Shown here piece by piece: positions 53,080 to 62,042 of a stretch of 64,000 nt of DNA (position 1 is the stretch's first letter; each line of letters begins with the position of its first letter). Source of the DNA: an uncultured Lentibacter sp. (GTDB taxonomy: Bacteria > Pseudomonadota > Alphaproteobacteria > Rhodobacterales > Rhodobacteraceae); contig CANMGT010000004.1 of the NCBI GenBank assembly GCA_947497495.1, positions 1 through 64,000 of the forward strand, given 5' to 3'. Below the pieces are notes generated by a model. That model searched no databases, had not been told where the DNA came from, and saw only the letters and a list, made by a program, of their open reading frames with translations. The position numbers and the translations under genes were made by a program.

Positions 53080-54735
53080 ATGGCTGCTTACCAATACGTT
53101 TACCACATGCAGGGCGTCTCCAAGACATACCCGGGCGGCAAGAAATGCTTCGAGAACATCCACCTGAACTTCCTCCCCGGTGTCAAAATCGGTGTCGTGG
53201 GCGTCAACGGCTCGGGCAAATCGACCCTGATGAAAATCATGGCGGGCATGGACAAAGACTTCCAAGGCGAAGCATGGCACGCCGAAGGCGCCAAAGTTGG
53301 CTACCTCCCGCAGGAACCAAAACTCGACGACACGCTCGACGTGCGCGGCAACGTGATGCTCGGCGTGGCCGAAAAAAAGGCCAAACTTGACCGCTACAAT
53401 GAGCTGGCGATGAATTACTCCGACGAAACCGCCGAAGAAATGGCCGAGCTGCAAGACGTGATCGACGCCGAAAACCTCTGGGATCTCGACAGCCAGATCG
53501 ACGTGGCGATGGAGGCCCTGCGCTGCCCGCCCGACGACGCCGCCGTGGCCTCGCTCTCCGGCGGTGAAGCCCGCCGCGTGGCGCTGTGCAAGCTGCTGCT
53601 TGAAGCGCCCGACATGCTGCTGCTCGATGAGCCGACAAACCACCTCGACGCCGAGACAATCGCTTGGCTGCAACAGCACCTGATCGACTACAAAGGCACC
53701 ATCCTCTGCGTCACCCACGACCGTTACTTTCTTGACGATATCACCAGCTGGATCCTCGAGCTCGACCGTGGCCGCGGCATCCCCTACGAGGGCAACTACT
53801 CGGCGTGGCTTGAGCAAAAAGCCAAGCGCCTTGAGCGCGAAGCCAAGGACGACAAGTCAAAGCAAAAGACGCTTGAGCGCGAACTTGAGTGGATGCGCCA
53901 AGGCCAGAAAGCCCGCCAAGCCAAGCAAAAAGCCCGTATCAACGCCTATAACGACTTGGCCAGCCAGTCCGAGCGCGAGAAGCTTTCGCGCGCCCAAATC
54001 GTCATCCCCAACGGCCCGCGCCTCGGCGACAAGGTGATCGAAGTGGAAGGCCTCAAAAAGGCGATGGGCGACAAGCTCTTGGTCGAAGACCTCACGTTCA
54101 GCCTGCCGCCCGGCGGCATTGTCGGCGTCATCGGCCCCAACGGCGCGGGTAAATCGACGCTGTTCAAAATGCTCACAGGCCAGGAAAAGCCCGACGAAGG
54201 CACCGTCACCTACGGCGACACGGTTGACCTGAGCTATGTTGACCAGTCGCGCGACGACTTGGACGACAACGCAACCGTCTGGGAGGCCATCTCGGGCGGC
54301 AACGACATCATCGTGCTGGGCGACGCCGAAGTGAACTCGCGCGCCTATTGCTCAAGCTTCAACTTCAAAGGCGGCGACCAGCAGAAGAAGCTTTCGCTTC
54401 TCTCCGGCGGTGAGCGCAACCGCGTCCACATGGCGCGCCTCCTCAAAGAAGGCGGCAACGTGCTGCTCCTCGATGAGCCGACAAACGACCTTGACGTTGA
54501 AACGCTCCGCGCGCTTGAAGACGCCCTCACCGACTTCGCCGGCTGCGCCGTGGTCATCTCCCACGACCGCTTCTTCTTGGATAGGATCTGCACCCACATG
54601 CTCGCTTTTGAGGGCGACGCACATGTCGAATGGTTCGAAGGCAACTTCGCGGACTACGAAGAAGACAAGAAACGCAGGCTGGGCGCTGATGCGCTTGAGC
54701 CGAAGCGCTTGAAGCACAAGAAGTTCAGCAGATAA
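53080..54735 (+). CDS. ettA: Energy-dependent translational throttle protein EttA (ABC-F)
   Basis: The 551-residue protein has two ABC domains and no membrane part. Walker A motifs are GVNGSGKST and GPNGAGKST, and signatures are SLSGGEARRVALCKLLL and LLSGGERNRVHMARLL. The inter-domain linker contains the arm KLEREAKDDKSKQKTLERELEW-like charged helix. EttA binds the ribosomal E site and gates the first peptide bond by ATP/ADP ratio. GAGGT precedes ATG. Confidence 0.95.
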   Translation: MAAYQYVYHMQGVSKTYPGGKKCFENIHLNFLPGVKIGVVGVNGSGKSTLMKIMAGMDKDFQGEAWHAEGAKVGYLPQEPKLDDTLDVRGNVMLGVAEKKAKLDRYNELAMNYSDETAEEMAELQDVIDAENLWDLDSQIDVAMEALRCPPDDAAVASLSGGEARRVALCKLLLEAPDMLLLDEPTNHLDAETIAWLQQHLIDYKGTILCVTHDRYFLDDITSWILELDRGRGIPYEGNYSAWLEQKAKRLEREAKDDKSKQKTLERELEWMRQGQKARQAKQKARINAYNDLASQSEREKLSRAQIVIPNGPRLGDKVIEVEGLKKAMGDKLLVEDLTFSLPPGGIVGVIGPNGAGKSTLFKMLTGQEKPDEGTVTYGDTVDLSYVDQSRDDLDDNATVWEAISGGNDIIVLGDAEVNSRAYCSSFNFKGGDQQKKLSLLSGGERNRVHMARLLKEGGNVLLLDEPTNDLDVETLRALEDALTDFAGCAVVISHDRFFLDRICTHMLAFEGDAHVEWFEGNFADYEEDKKRRLGADALEPKRLKHKKFSR

Positions 54736-54743
54736 AAAGAGCC

Positions 54744-54816
54744 GCCCCTGACCGCGGGTGGGGGTGAAGCCCCCGCCCATGGGGGGCGGTCGGGGGCTGC
54801 TCGGCCTTGCCGAGCA
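54744..54816. repeat. GC-rich nested hairpins after ettA
   Basis: The arm 54744-54755 (GCCCCTGACCGC) pairs with 54786-54797 (GCGGTCGGGGGC) through one T-G pair, and encloses GGGTGGGGG...CCCCCGCCC. A second hairpin TGCTCGGC-CTT-GCCGAGCA follows at 54798-54816. There is no T-run, so it may stabilise the ettA mRNA end or be a repeat. The remainder of 54817-55019 holds no gene I can support. Confidence 0.5.
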
Positions 54817-55019
54817 AAGTTGTGCCGAAGCGGCGGCGTCATACTGGAAGTCTGCCTCTGGCATGACGATATGCGGGCAGCTTGCAGCTGCTATTCTGCA
54901 TGGGTTTGTAGGCCAACAGTTGCTAACAATTAAAACCTGAAGTCGCGTTTTTATATTTGCAGTCTATGGGTCAGTGGCGCACACTCGACACACATTTAAC
55001 TAACTTTAGGAATTATAAA

Positions 55020-55373
55020 TTGAAGACCAAAACAGTTTTCGCTGCCGTAACACTCGTATCTATTTCGCTTGGCGGTGCGCTCCATGCCAAAGAGCTGTCT
55101 GCGCCAGAAGCTATCGCCTTGCTAAGTGGCAAGTCTCTTAACTGCAAAGCTGAAGGCCAGCCTGTCAGGATCGACTTTGGCAAAGTCGATGCAAAAGGCC
55201 GCGTCAAATACAAGGCAATTGTTAGCGGGCGGAAGTTTTCAGACAGCTATCGCAGCAACAAAAAAGGCAAGCTTGTTCAAGGTTCGTCCAACGCACCGCG
55301 TAGCGTTTCAGTCGACGGCAAAGGCTTAATAACCCTCAAAGGCCGCGGCATTCCCACGGCCGTTTGCAAATAG
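55020..55373 (+). CDS. Secreted protein of unknown function
   Basis: The 117-residue protein starts with a clear signal peptide (KTKTVFAAVTLVSISLGGAL, cleaved after HA) and a small domain containing two cysteines, one in LNCKAEGQPVRIDFGKVD and the last residue pair VCK at the C-terminus, which could form a disulfide. The start is TTG at 55020, supported by AGGA 9 bases upstream; the frame is open further back, but only this start exposes the signal. No family is recognised. Confidence 0.62.
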   Translation: MKTKTVFAAVTLVSISLGGALHAKELSAPEAIALLSGKSLNCKAEGQPVRIDFGKVDAKGRVKYKAIVSGRKFSDSYRSNKKGKLVQGSSNAPRSVSVDGKGLITLKGRGIPTAVCK

Positions 55374-55379
55374 GCCATT

Positions 55380-55558
55380 GGTGCAGCCTCTGGTTCCAAC
55401 GGACACAACGCCGTCCTTGACGAAGGCAGCGTAGCGCTATGAGTGCGCCCAAAGCCGAGGTTGTCATTCTCAACCAGCATGCCCATTTTGCGGGAAAACG
55501 TGCCTGAGCCATCGGGGATGAATGTGATGCTATTTCACCTGCCCCGAACGCCCCATTA
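55380..55558 (-). pseudogene. Decayed peroxiredoxin fragment
   Basis: On the minus strand three short pieces in different frames line up with a peroxiredoxin C-terminal half. They are a GAFGAGEI-like piece, then ITFIPDGSGTFSRKMGMLV followed by ENDNLGFG, then RYAAFVKDGVVSVG. A stop (TAG) and at least two frameshifts separate them. The catalytic N-terminal region is missing. It fits a truncated remnant of a glutaredoxin-type peroxiredoxin gene and lies in a 326-base gap. Confidence 0.65.
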
Positions 55559-55587
55559 ACCAACTTCGCGCTCCCTAAACCCGCAAA

Positions 55588-55679
55588 AAAACGTATGCAC
55601 GCGTTATGCACGGGGGGCTGCACGGAGTGCTGCATACCTCAGGCACTTTCGTTTCACGGTTAACGACCTCGCGTTAACC
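55588..55679. repeat. Dispersed palindromic repeat, copy B
   Basis: It shares AAAACGTATGCACGCGTT, TGCACGG, GCTGCATACC and AGGCACT with copy A at 13139, in the same order and spacing up to GTTAAC. It is followed by GGTTAAC-N8-GTTAACC (55658-55679), a perfect inverted repeat. It lies next to the peroxiredoxin remnant and before the convergent trxC. Confidence 0.7.
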
Positions 55680-55699
55680 ATACCGTACGCACCTCTGTG

Positions 55700-56122
55700 T
55701 TACTCAGCCCACTTCACGATATCATTCATCCGCATCGCACCAGCCTGCCGCTTCACTTCACGGCCCTTTTCAAAGCGGATCATCGTCGGGATGCCTTGTA
55801 TCCGGTAGGCTTGCCCCGCTTTCTGGTGCTGCTCGGTGTTCAGCTTCACCAACCGCGCCTTACCCTCTAAGGTATTGGCAGCCTTACTAAATTCCGGCCC
55901 CATCATCTTGCACGGGCCACACCACGGCGCCCAGAAATCAACCACCAGCGGCACATCGTCGTTGCGCGCAGCCTTCTGGAGTGTCGCAAAATCAACCTCC
56001 TGCGCCTTGCCTGTTATCAGCTTCGCGCCGCATGTCGCGCAAATCGGCCCGTCGCCCAAGCGGTCTTCCGCCACACGGTTCACCTGCCCGCAGTCAAAGC
56101 ATGTCATTTTTTTGCCAGCCAT
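55700..56122 (-). CDS. trxC: Thioredoxin 2 (TrxC)
   Basis: The 140-residue protein has an N-terminal zinc motif CFDCGQ...CATCG (Cys8, Cys11, Cys28, Cys31) followed by a thioredoxin fold with WCGPC (Cys68, Cys71). The cis-Pro is in [10 protein letters not shown]. TrxC is a stress-linked reductase in the cytoplasm. The nearby decayed peroxiredoxin would have been a natural partner. It is divergent from cspA. Confidence 0.94.
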   Translation of the reverse strand: MAGKKMTCFDCGQVNRVAEDRLGDGPICATCGAKLITGKAQEVDFATLQKAARNDDVPLVVDFWAPWCGPCKMMGPEFSKAANTLEGKARLVKLNTEQHQKAGQAYRIQGIPTMIRFEKGREVKRQAGAMRMNDIVKWAE

Positions 56123-56158
56123 ATCAGCACCTTACGATTTTACATTCCATAATCACTA

Positions 56159-56164
56159 TATAAT
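56159..56164 (+). promoter_or_regulatory. -10 element upstream of cspA
   Basis: A consensus TATAAT lies 191 bases before the cspA ATG, with only a weak -35 (GATTTT, 17-base spacing). It would give a 5' leader of about 185 bases, which is usual for cold-shock genes with a temperature-sensitive leader. Confidence 0.45.
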
Positions 56165-56354
56165 GAAGCGCCGCATAAAAACAAGCGCCACAAACAAACC
56201 CTTGAAAAATTTGCGAGACACTGCCATATCAACCCTGCCTACGATCTACGACTCGACCACCTGTTTTCCGATACCGGCTCACAGACTTCGAACGTTCCGT
56301 GACTACGCCGGGCTGCCGCACTACCGCGGGCAGCGCAACATAAGGAAAATACTG

Positions 56355-56561
56355 ATGGCTACTGGCACAGTAAAATGGTTCAACTCAACTAAAGGCTTCG
56401 GCTTCATCGCACCAGACGGTGGCGACAAAGATGTATTTGTACACATCTCTGCAGTTGAACGCGCAGGCCTTACAGGCTTGGCAGACAACCAAAAAGTAAA
56501 CTTCGACATCGAACCCGGCCGCGACGGCCGCGAAGCTGCTTCAAACATCACGCTTGCATAA
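56355..56561 (+). CDS. cspA: Cold-shock protein (CspA family)
   Basis: The 68-residue protein is a single cold-shock domain with RNP1 GFGFI and RNP2 VFVHI, which bind single-stranded RNA. AAGGAAAA precedes the ATG. The frame is open upstream, but the domain begins at [16 protein letters not shown]. The gap 56123-56354 contains the leader and promoter and no other gene. A terminator follows. Confidence 0.96.
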   Translation: MATGTVKWFNSTKGFGFIAPDGGDKDVFVHISAVERAGLTGLADNQKVNFDIEPGRDGREAASNITLA

Positions 56562-56582
56562 GCCTGACTGTTGGACATTTGA

Positions 56583-56613
56583 AAGGCGCGCTTGTTATGA
56601 GCGCGCCTTTTTT
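56583..56613 (+). terminator. Rho-independent terminator after cspA
   Basis: AAGGCGCGC-TTGTTATGA-GCGCGCC is followed by TTTTTTAA. The next gene ends on the opposite strand at 56631. Confidence 0.9.
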
Positions 56614-56630
56614 AATTCAAAAACAAAAAC

Positions 56631-56891
56631 TTAGGCCGCTTTTTCTTCAACATCATCCGCGGCATCAACCTCACCTTGCACAGCCTCGGGGGCCGGCAAA
56701 GCCAGCGCTTCATCGGGCATCTGCTCTGGCAGACCCAACTCCAAAGCGCCTGTTGAGGGATCAAACGTAAGCCTCGGCTTCACTTCTAGCTCCGCCACAA
56801 TCGCGTTGATCTCGGCCAAAGCCCGCTCCACCGTCTGGCGCTGCGTTTCGGCCTGCGCCTTGCTGACTTTTCCAAACAAATACTTAAACAT
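56631..56891 (-). CDS. Small conserved acidic protein
   Basis: The 86-residue protein has an N-terminal helix (FKYLFGKVSKAQAETQRQTV), then AEINAIVAELEVKPRLTFDP and a Glu/Asp/Ala-rich tail. GGGGGA lies before the ATG. It resembles a small protein found in many Rhodobacterales. It has no membrane segment or signal. The function is unknown. Confidence 0.68.
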   Translation of the reverse strand: MFKYLFGKVSKAQAETQRQTVERALAEINAIVAELEVKPRLTFDPSTGALELGLPEQMPDEALALPAPEAVQGEVDAADDVEEKAA

Positions 56892-57029
56892 AATCGTCCC
56901 CCAGTTTTCTAGATCTGCTCAAGCCTAGCGCGCCTCTTAGGTCATTTTCAGGGGAAAGCAGCGAGGCTCTTCCCATCCCCGTGCAGCTCGCCTAGTCTTC
57001 AGCCGAACTGCCAAAAAAGGAGCGCCACA

Positions 57030-57377
57030 ATGGCCGAGATTACCCGCCACCACACCAACCAACGCATGAGCCAGATCGTCACCCACGGCGAAACGATCTA
57101 CCTCGCAGGCCAAGTCGGCGCGCCCGACAGCGGCGTCGCCGCTCAAACGCAGGAATGTCTTGATAAGGTTGATAAATTGCTGGCTGAAGTTGGCTCGGAC
57201 AAGACAAAGATCCTGCAATGCACAATCTGGCTGGCCGATATGGCCGACTTTGCAGCCATGAATGCCGTCTGGGACGCTTGGGTCGCCGAAGGTCACGCAC
57301 CTGCCCGCGCCTGTGGCGAAGCCAAACTGGCAACGCCTGACTATAAAGTCGAACTGCTGATAACGGCAGCAAAGTAG
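57030..57377 (+). CDS. RidA family reactive-intermediate deaminase
   Basis: The 115-residue protein belongs to the RidA/YjgF family, which hydrolyses reactive enamine/imine intermediates released by PLP enzymes. The key Arg is in APARACGEAKLATPDYKVE, and the start MAEITRHHTNQRMSQIV is that of one roseobacter subgroup. AAGGAG precedes the ATG. Four bases separate its stop from the convergent thioesterase gene. Confidence 0.88.
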   Translation: MAEITRHHTNQRMSQIVTHGETIYLAGQVGAPDSGVAAQTQECLDKVDKLLAEVGSDKTKILQCTIWLADMADFAAMNAVWDAWVAEGHAPARACGEAKLATPDYKVELLITAAK

Positions 57378-57381
57378 GCGC

Positions 57382-57780
57382 TTAACCCTTGCTCAGGCCC
57401 TCTTCGGGCACTAGGCGGGGGCGGCCCTCCTCGTCAATCGCAACATAGGTAAAGCGCCCTTCTGTCACCTTCTCGCGCGCGCCCCCCAAACGGCGCAGCG
57501 CCCAGGCTTCCAGCCCGATCGCCATCGAGGTGCGCCCCACACGCTCGACAAAGGCGTAAACACAGAGCACATCTCCAACTTGCACAGGCCGGATAAACTT
57601 CATCGCGTCCACCGCAACAGTCGTTACACGCCCTTGCGCGCGCGCCGCCGCGACGATCCCGCTGGCGATATCCATTTGCGCCAGCACCCAGCCGCCAAAA
57701 ATGTCGCCGTTCACGTTCACATCCGACGGCATCGCGACTGTGCGCAACGTCAACTCACTTTGTGGTATCTCTTCGCTCAT
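57382..57780 (-). CDS. Acyl-CoA thioesterase (YciA-like hotdog)
   Basis: The 132-residue protein is a single-hotdog thioesterase with the helix motif DVNVNGDIFGGWVLAQMD (the catalytic Asp and Asn are there) and the strand VAVDAMKFIRPVQVGDVLCV. Relatives hydrolyse medium- and short-chain acyl-CoA to free CoA. The start ATG at 57780 lies divergent from the small membrane-protein gene. Confidence 0.87.
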   Translation of the reverse strand: MSEEIPQSELTLRTVAMPSDVNVNGDIFGGWVLAQMDIASGIVAAARAQGRVTTVAVDAMKFIRPVQVGDVLCVYAFVERVGRTSMAIGLEAWALRRLGGAREKVTEGRFTYVAIDEEGRPRLVPEEGLSKG

Positions 57781-57933
57781 CTGTGCCTGCCTTTCTCGCG
57801 ATTAACGTTTTCGAAACATATAGAGCATAGGCTGCTCTGAGGTGCCAGTCCGCCAAGGGTTTTCCCTTTTTGCGCCACATTCTCGCCCGAATCCAAGCCC
57901 AATGTTCATGGAAGGACAACCTGAGGTTAGAAT

Positions 57934-58140
57934 ATGATCATCGCTGCTATCATGATTGGAAGTTTCGTCGGCACATTGATTGCGGCAGTTGGCTACTTCG
58001 CCTTTGGCATAACCTTTTTGTCAGCGGTGACAGTCTACCTCGCCACAGCGCTCGTTCCGGCTGGCTTGGCAGCGCTCAATCTCCTTGCTCTCATGCTCAG
58101 CGACACAGAGCAAAGCCTGACATCCAAAATCAGCGGTTAA
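57934..58140 (+). CDS. Small membrane protein
   Basis: The 68-residue protein has two membrane segments (about residues 2-24 and 28-55, with LSAVTVYLATALVPAGLAAL), making a hairpin. GAGGT precedes the ATG. Its stop is 16 bases from the tesA stop on the opposite strand. No family is recognised. Confidence 0.62.
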   Translation: MIIAAIMIGSFVGTLIAAVGYFAFGITFLSAVTVYLATALVPAGLAALNLLALMLSDTEQSLTSKISG

Positions 58141-58156
58141 CTCAGCACAAGCGCGG

Positions 58157-58840
58157 CTACTTCGCCTCGCCAAGCGTATTTACAAAATCCCGAACCTGCG
58201 GCCCCAGAGCCGTGACAATACGCGAAACACCTTTCGCAGTGGGGTGAATTCCGTCTGCCTGCATCCACTCAAGCGCCTCAGAGGGCGTTTCGCCCAGCGG
58301 GGCCAGATAGCTCGGAACCAAGGTAAGCTCGTATTTCTCGGCGAGCGTCGGATAGATCGCCTCGAATGCCGCCTTATACTCTGCGCCATAGTTCATAGGC
58401 GCATCCATTCCGATCAGCATCACAGGCTTGCCCCGCTCTTTGGCCGTAAGCACAATTGCCTCAAGGTTGGCCGCGGCTTGCTCGGGGGGCAGCCCGCGCA
58501 ACATGTCGTTGCCGCCCAGCGTCACGATTACAGCGTTGATATCCTCCGACAGGCTCCACGCGATCCGCGCTGCTCCTCCCGCCGTCGTGTCGCCAGACAC
58601 GCCTCCGTTGACAAGCGTTGCCGCAACACCCTCAGCATCAAGCCAGCCCTGCAATTGCGGCACAAGCCCGTCCTCCTCCGGCAGCCCGTACCCCTGTGTC
58701 AGACTGTCGCCAAATGCCAAAATTGATAGGTTTTTCGCCTCAACGGCCCCGCTGAACAGCAAAACAATTGCAAACGCCTTGCAGACCCCCGCCAACAGCC
58801 CATATCGGTAAGGCACCCCATTGTTTGGACATTTCTTCAT
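58157..58840 (-). CDS. tesA: Arylesterase / thioesterase TesA (GDSL family)
   Basis: The 227-residue periplasmic SGNH hydrolase has a signal peptide (to about residue 35, ending GAVEA). Its catalytic blocks are FGDSLTQGYG (Ser46), NGGVSGDTT, TLGGNDMLRG and ADGIHPTAKG (Asp, His). It acts on acyl-CoA or aryl esters. The ATG at 58840 has GGAAG upstream and overlaps the ATG of the divergent ABC gene by two bases, the tesA-ybbA arrangement known from E. coli. Confidence 0.93.
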   Translation of the reverse strand: MKKCPNNGVPYRYGLLAGVCKAFAIVLLFSGAVEAKNLSILAFGDSLTQGYGLPEEDGLVPQLQGWLDAEGVAATLVNGGVSGDTTAGGAARIAWSLSEDINAVIVTLGGNDMLRGLPPEQAAANLEAIVLTAKERGKPVMLIGMDAPMNYGAEYKAAFEAIYPTLAEKYELTLVPSYLAPLGETPSEALEWMQADGIHPTAKGVSRIVTALGPQVRDFVNTLGEAK

Positions 58841-59525
58841 GACATCTTCCGTTCTCGAGCTTTCAAATGTCGGCCTAACGCTGGCTGGCAACGCAGGCCT
58901 CACGCAGATACTTCACAGCATTTCGCTCGATGTAAAGCCAAGAGAGACACTCGCGCTCATCGGGCCGTCGGGTTCTGGCAAGTCTTCGCTGCTCATGCTC
59001 ATGGGCGGGCTAGAACGCGCCACCTCGGGGCAAGTCACAGCTCTTGGCCACGATCTGGGGGCGCTTGATGAAGACGCCCTCGCGCGGTTCCGACGCACGC
59101 ATATGGGCATCGTTTTTCAGTCGTTTCACCTAATCCCGACGCTCACCGCGCTTGAGAACGTTGCCCTGCCGCTTGAACTGGCTGGCGCGCCCGACGCCTC
59201 GGAACGCGCCCGCGCCGAACTCTCCGCCGTTGGCCTCGCAAGTCGCGAAACACACTACCCTGCACAGCTTTCGGGCGGCGAACAACAGCGTGTGGCACTT
59301 GCCCGTGCATTGGCCCCACGCCCCGACATCCTGCTCGCCGACGAGCCAACAGGCAACCTCGACAGCTCCACAGGCGAAGCCGTTGCCAACCTCATTTTCG
59401 AGCTTTGCGAAGCGCACGGCATCACCTTGGTTCTGGTCACCCATGACGCCGACCTCGCCCAAAAATGCAGCCGCATCGTGCGCCTCAAAGATGGCAATAT
59501 CACCCCAGCCGAGGCCGCCTCGTGA
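58839..59525 (+). CDS. ABC transporter ATP-binding protein (YbbA/LolD-like)
   Basis: The 228-residue ATPase has Walker A GPSGSGKSS, signature LSGGEQQRVALARAL and Walker B DILLADEP. It belongs to the LolD/MacB group that pairs with FtsX-like permeases and works on envelope lipids or lipoproteins. The next gene, a FtsX-type permease, overlaps its stop by four bases (GTGA). Its ATG shares the CATG overlap with tesA. Confidence 0.93.
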   Translation: MTSSVLELSNVGLTLAGNAGLTQILHSISLDVKPRETLALIGPSGSGKSSLLMLMGGLERATSGQVTALGHDLGALDEDALARFRRTHMGIVFQSFHLIPTLTALENVALPLELAGAPDASERARAELSAVGLASRETHYPAQLSGGEQQRVALARALAPRPDILLADEPTGNLDSSTGEAVANLIFELCEAHGITLVLVTHDADLAQKCSRIVRLKDGNITPAEAAS

Positions 59526-62038
59526 GCGCGAAAACAGCCCTAACTCTCGCCCGCCGCGAGCTGCGTGGCGGGCTTAAGGGCTTCAACGTCTTCCTGCTTT
59601 GCCTCACCCTCGGAGTAGCCGCCATCGCGGCCATCGGCAGCCTGCGCGTGGCGCTTGAAACTGGCCTCACCGAGAATGGCGCGACACTTCTGGGCGGTGA
59701 CGCCGAGGTCTCACTCACCTACCGTTTTGCCAACGACAAAGAGCGCGCGGCGTTTGAAGCCGTCTCGATTGAGATGTCCGAGATCACCGACTTTCGCTCT
59801 CTCGCGGTCAGCGGCGACACGCGCACGCTCACCCAAGTCAAAGCCGTCGATACGGCTTACCCGCTCACAGGCCGCGTCACCCTCGCGCCAGACATGCCGC
59901 TCGCCGAAGCGCTCGGCACCCACGGTGGCCTGCCAGGGGCCGTTCTGGATCCCGCCCTGATCGCCCGCCTTGGTTTGCAAATCGGCGAAAGTTTCGCACT
60001 TGGCGAAGGCCGGTTTCGCCTCACAGCGGCCCTCCTCAGCGAGCCTGACAGCGTCGCGGCAGGCATCACGCTTGGCCCGCGCACGCTGCTCTATCGCGAA
60101 GCGCTGGAAGGCTCGGGCCTGCTCAAGGCGGGCACCTTGTTCAACAGTTCTTACAGGCTCACGCTGCCCCGCGGAGCGGACCTGGACCGCCTCAAAACCC
60201 AACTCGAAACAGAGCTGCCCGAAAGCGGGCTGCGCTGGCGTGATGCGCGCAATGCCGCGCCACGTGCCGCCGAGTTCATAGCCCGCCTTGGCGCTTTTCT
60301 GGTGCTTGTCGGTTTTTCGGGCCTCGCCATGGGCGGCATCGGAGTCTCGATGGCCGTTGAGGCCTACCTATCGCGCAAAACCAAAGTCATCGCCACGCTG
60401 CGCAGCCTTGGCGCCGAGCGACATCTGATCTTTCTCACCTATGGTTTCCAGATCGGCGCGCTCGCCTTGTTGGGTGTGACGCTCGGGCTTGTCATCGGCG
60501 CGGCACTACCTGTTTTTCTGGGGCCAATGCTCGCCTCGCAGCTGCCCGTGCCCGCCAGCTTCGGTTTCTACCCCTCCCCGCTGATCGAGGCCGCAATCTA
60601 CGGATTGCTCACCGCCGCGATCTTCACGCTTTGGCCCCTCGCACAGCATGAAAACGTGCGCGCGGCCTCGCTGTTTCGCGACAGTGATGCGCGCGGAGCC
60701 GCCCTGCCCCGCTGGCCCTATCTTGCTTCAGTCACAGCGCTTCTGGCGCTGCTAGTCGCCGCAGCTGTCTGGTTTTCCGGCAACCTCTGGCTCACGCTCT
60801 CGGCCGTGTTTGCGCTGACCGTCGCGCTAGCAGCCCTTGCGCTTACAGCGCTCGCCTTGCGCGCGGCAGCCCGCGTTTTGCACAACCGCCTCAAGCTTGG
60901 CCCGATGTTCAAACTCGCGCTCGCAGCCATTGGCGGCGCACGTTCCGAGGCGCTGGCAACGGTGCTCTCGCTTGGCCTTGGTCTGTCGGTGCTCGCTGCC
61001 GTGGGGCAAATAGACGGCAATCTGCGCAACGCCATCACAGGCGATCTTCCTGAAGTCGCGCCATCATATTTTGTTATCGACATCCAGAAAGACCAGATGC
61101 CGCCGCTCCGCGCCACTCTGGAAGCCTTTGAGGGCGTCAACAGAATCGAAACCGCACCTATGCTGCGCGGCATCGTTTCCAAGATCAACGGCGTGCCAGC
61201 AAGCGAAGTGGCGGGCGACCACTGGGTTGTGCGCGGCGATCGCGGCATCACATACTACGATGCGCTCCCAGAAGGCTGGAAGCTGACCGAAGGCACTCAC
61301 TGGCCCAAGGGCGCAAACGGGCCGCCGCAAGTCAGCGTCGCCGCCGAAGAAGCCGGAGAGCTTGGCCTCAGCCTCGGTGATATCGTCACGCTCAACATCC
61401 TTGGCCGCGCGATTGACGCCGAAGTCACAAGCTTCCGCGATGTTGACTTTTCCACAGGTGGCATCGGCTTTGTCATGGCGCTCAACCCCGGCGCTGTCGC
61501 AGGCGCACCACACAGCTTCATTGCGACTGTCTACGCCAACCCCGTCTCTGAAGCGGCTATTTTGAACGACATCTCAAAGACTTACCCCAATGTAACAGCG
61601 GTGCGTGTGCGCGACGCAATCGGGCGTGTCTCCGAAGTTCTCAGTGCGCTTGCCTCCGCCACACGCTGGGGCGCAACTGCGGCCATTGTCGCGGGCTTTG
61701 TCGTGCTGATCGGCGCAGCAGGCACCAGCGCAGCCGACAGAGGCTATGAAGCCGCCATCCTCAAAGCTTTGGGCGCCACGCGCAGCGCGATCCTTGGATC
61801 GTTCCTGATCCGCGCCATCCTGCTCGGCAGTTTCTCAGCCCTAGTCGCCCTCGCCGCAGGCATTGCCGCCGCCTGGGCTGTCGGGCACTTTTTGTTTGAA
61901 AGCGACTTCACAGTCATCTGGCAACAAGCCCTGCTGATCATCGGCTGTGGCATCCTCGCCAACCTTGCCGCCAACGCGGCCTTCAGCCTGCGCGCCCTTC
62001 GCAGCCGCCCCGCCAGCATTTTGCGCAACCGGAGTTAA
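59522..62038 (+). CDS. FtsX-like permease (YbbP type)
   Basis: The 838-residue protein has ten membrane helices and two large periplasmic domains in the layout of YbbP. An N-terminal helix (residues about 18-42) is followed by a periplasmic domain, and FtsX modules lie at about 260-420 and 720-830. The second ends VGHFLFESDFTVIWQQALLI. The start is GTG at 59522, coupled to the ABC gene. With the ABC ATPase and divergent tesA it forms the tesA-ybbAP unit. What is moved is unknown. Confidence 0.9.
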   Translation: MSAKTALTLARRELRGGLKGFNVFLLCLTLGVAAIAAIGSLRVALETGLTENGATLLGGDAEVSLTYRFANDKERAAFEAVSIEMSEITDFRSLAVSGDTRTLTQVKAVDTAYPLTGRVTLAPDMPLAEALGTHGGLPGAVLDPALIARLGLQIGESFALGEGRFRLTAALLSEPDSVAAGITLGPRTLLYREALEGSGLLKAGTLFNSSYRLTLPRGADLDRLKTQLETELPESGLRWRDARNAAPRAAEFIARLGAFLVLVGFSGLAMGGIGVSMAVEAYLSRKTKVIATLRSLGAERHLIFLTYGFQIGALALLGVTLGLVIGAALPVFLGPMLASQLPVPASFGFYPSPLIEAAIYGLLTAAIFTLWPLAQHENVRAASLFRDSDARGAALPRWPYLASVTALLALLVAAAVWFSGNLWLTLSAVFALTVALAALALTALALRAAARVLHNRLKLGPMFKLALAAIGGARSEALATVLSLGLGLSVLAAVGQIDGNLRNAITGDLPEVAPSYFVIDIQKDQMPPLRATLEAFEGVNRIETAPMLRGIVSKINGVPASEVAGDHWVVRGDRGITYYDALPEGWKLTEGTHWPKGANGPPQVSVAAEEAGELGLSLGDIVTLNILGRAIDAEVTSFRDVDFSTGGIGFVMALNPGAVAGAPHSFIATVYANPVSEAAILNDISKTYPNVTAVRVRDAIGRVSEVLSALASATRWGATAAIVAGFVVLIGAAGTSAADRGYEAAILKALGATRSAILGSFLIRAILLGSFSALVALAAGIAAAWAVGHFLFESDFTVIWQQALLIIGCGILANLAANAAFSLRALRSRPASILRNRS

Positions 62039-62042
62039 GCCC

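Noticed and set aside
55836..56354. In-frame upstream extension of cspA by 173 codons
   Set aside because: The extension runs antisense to trxC. The cold-shock domain, ribosome site and family length all fix the start at 56355.
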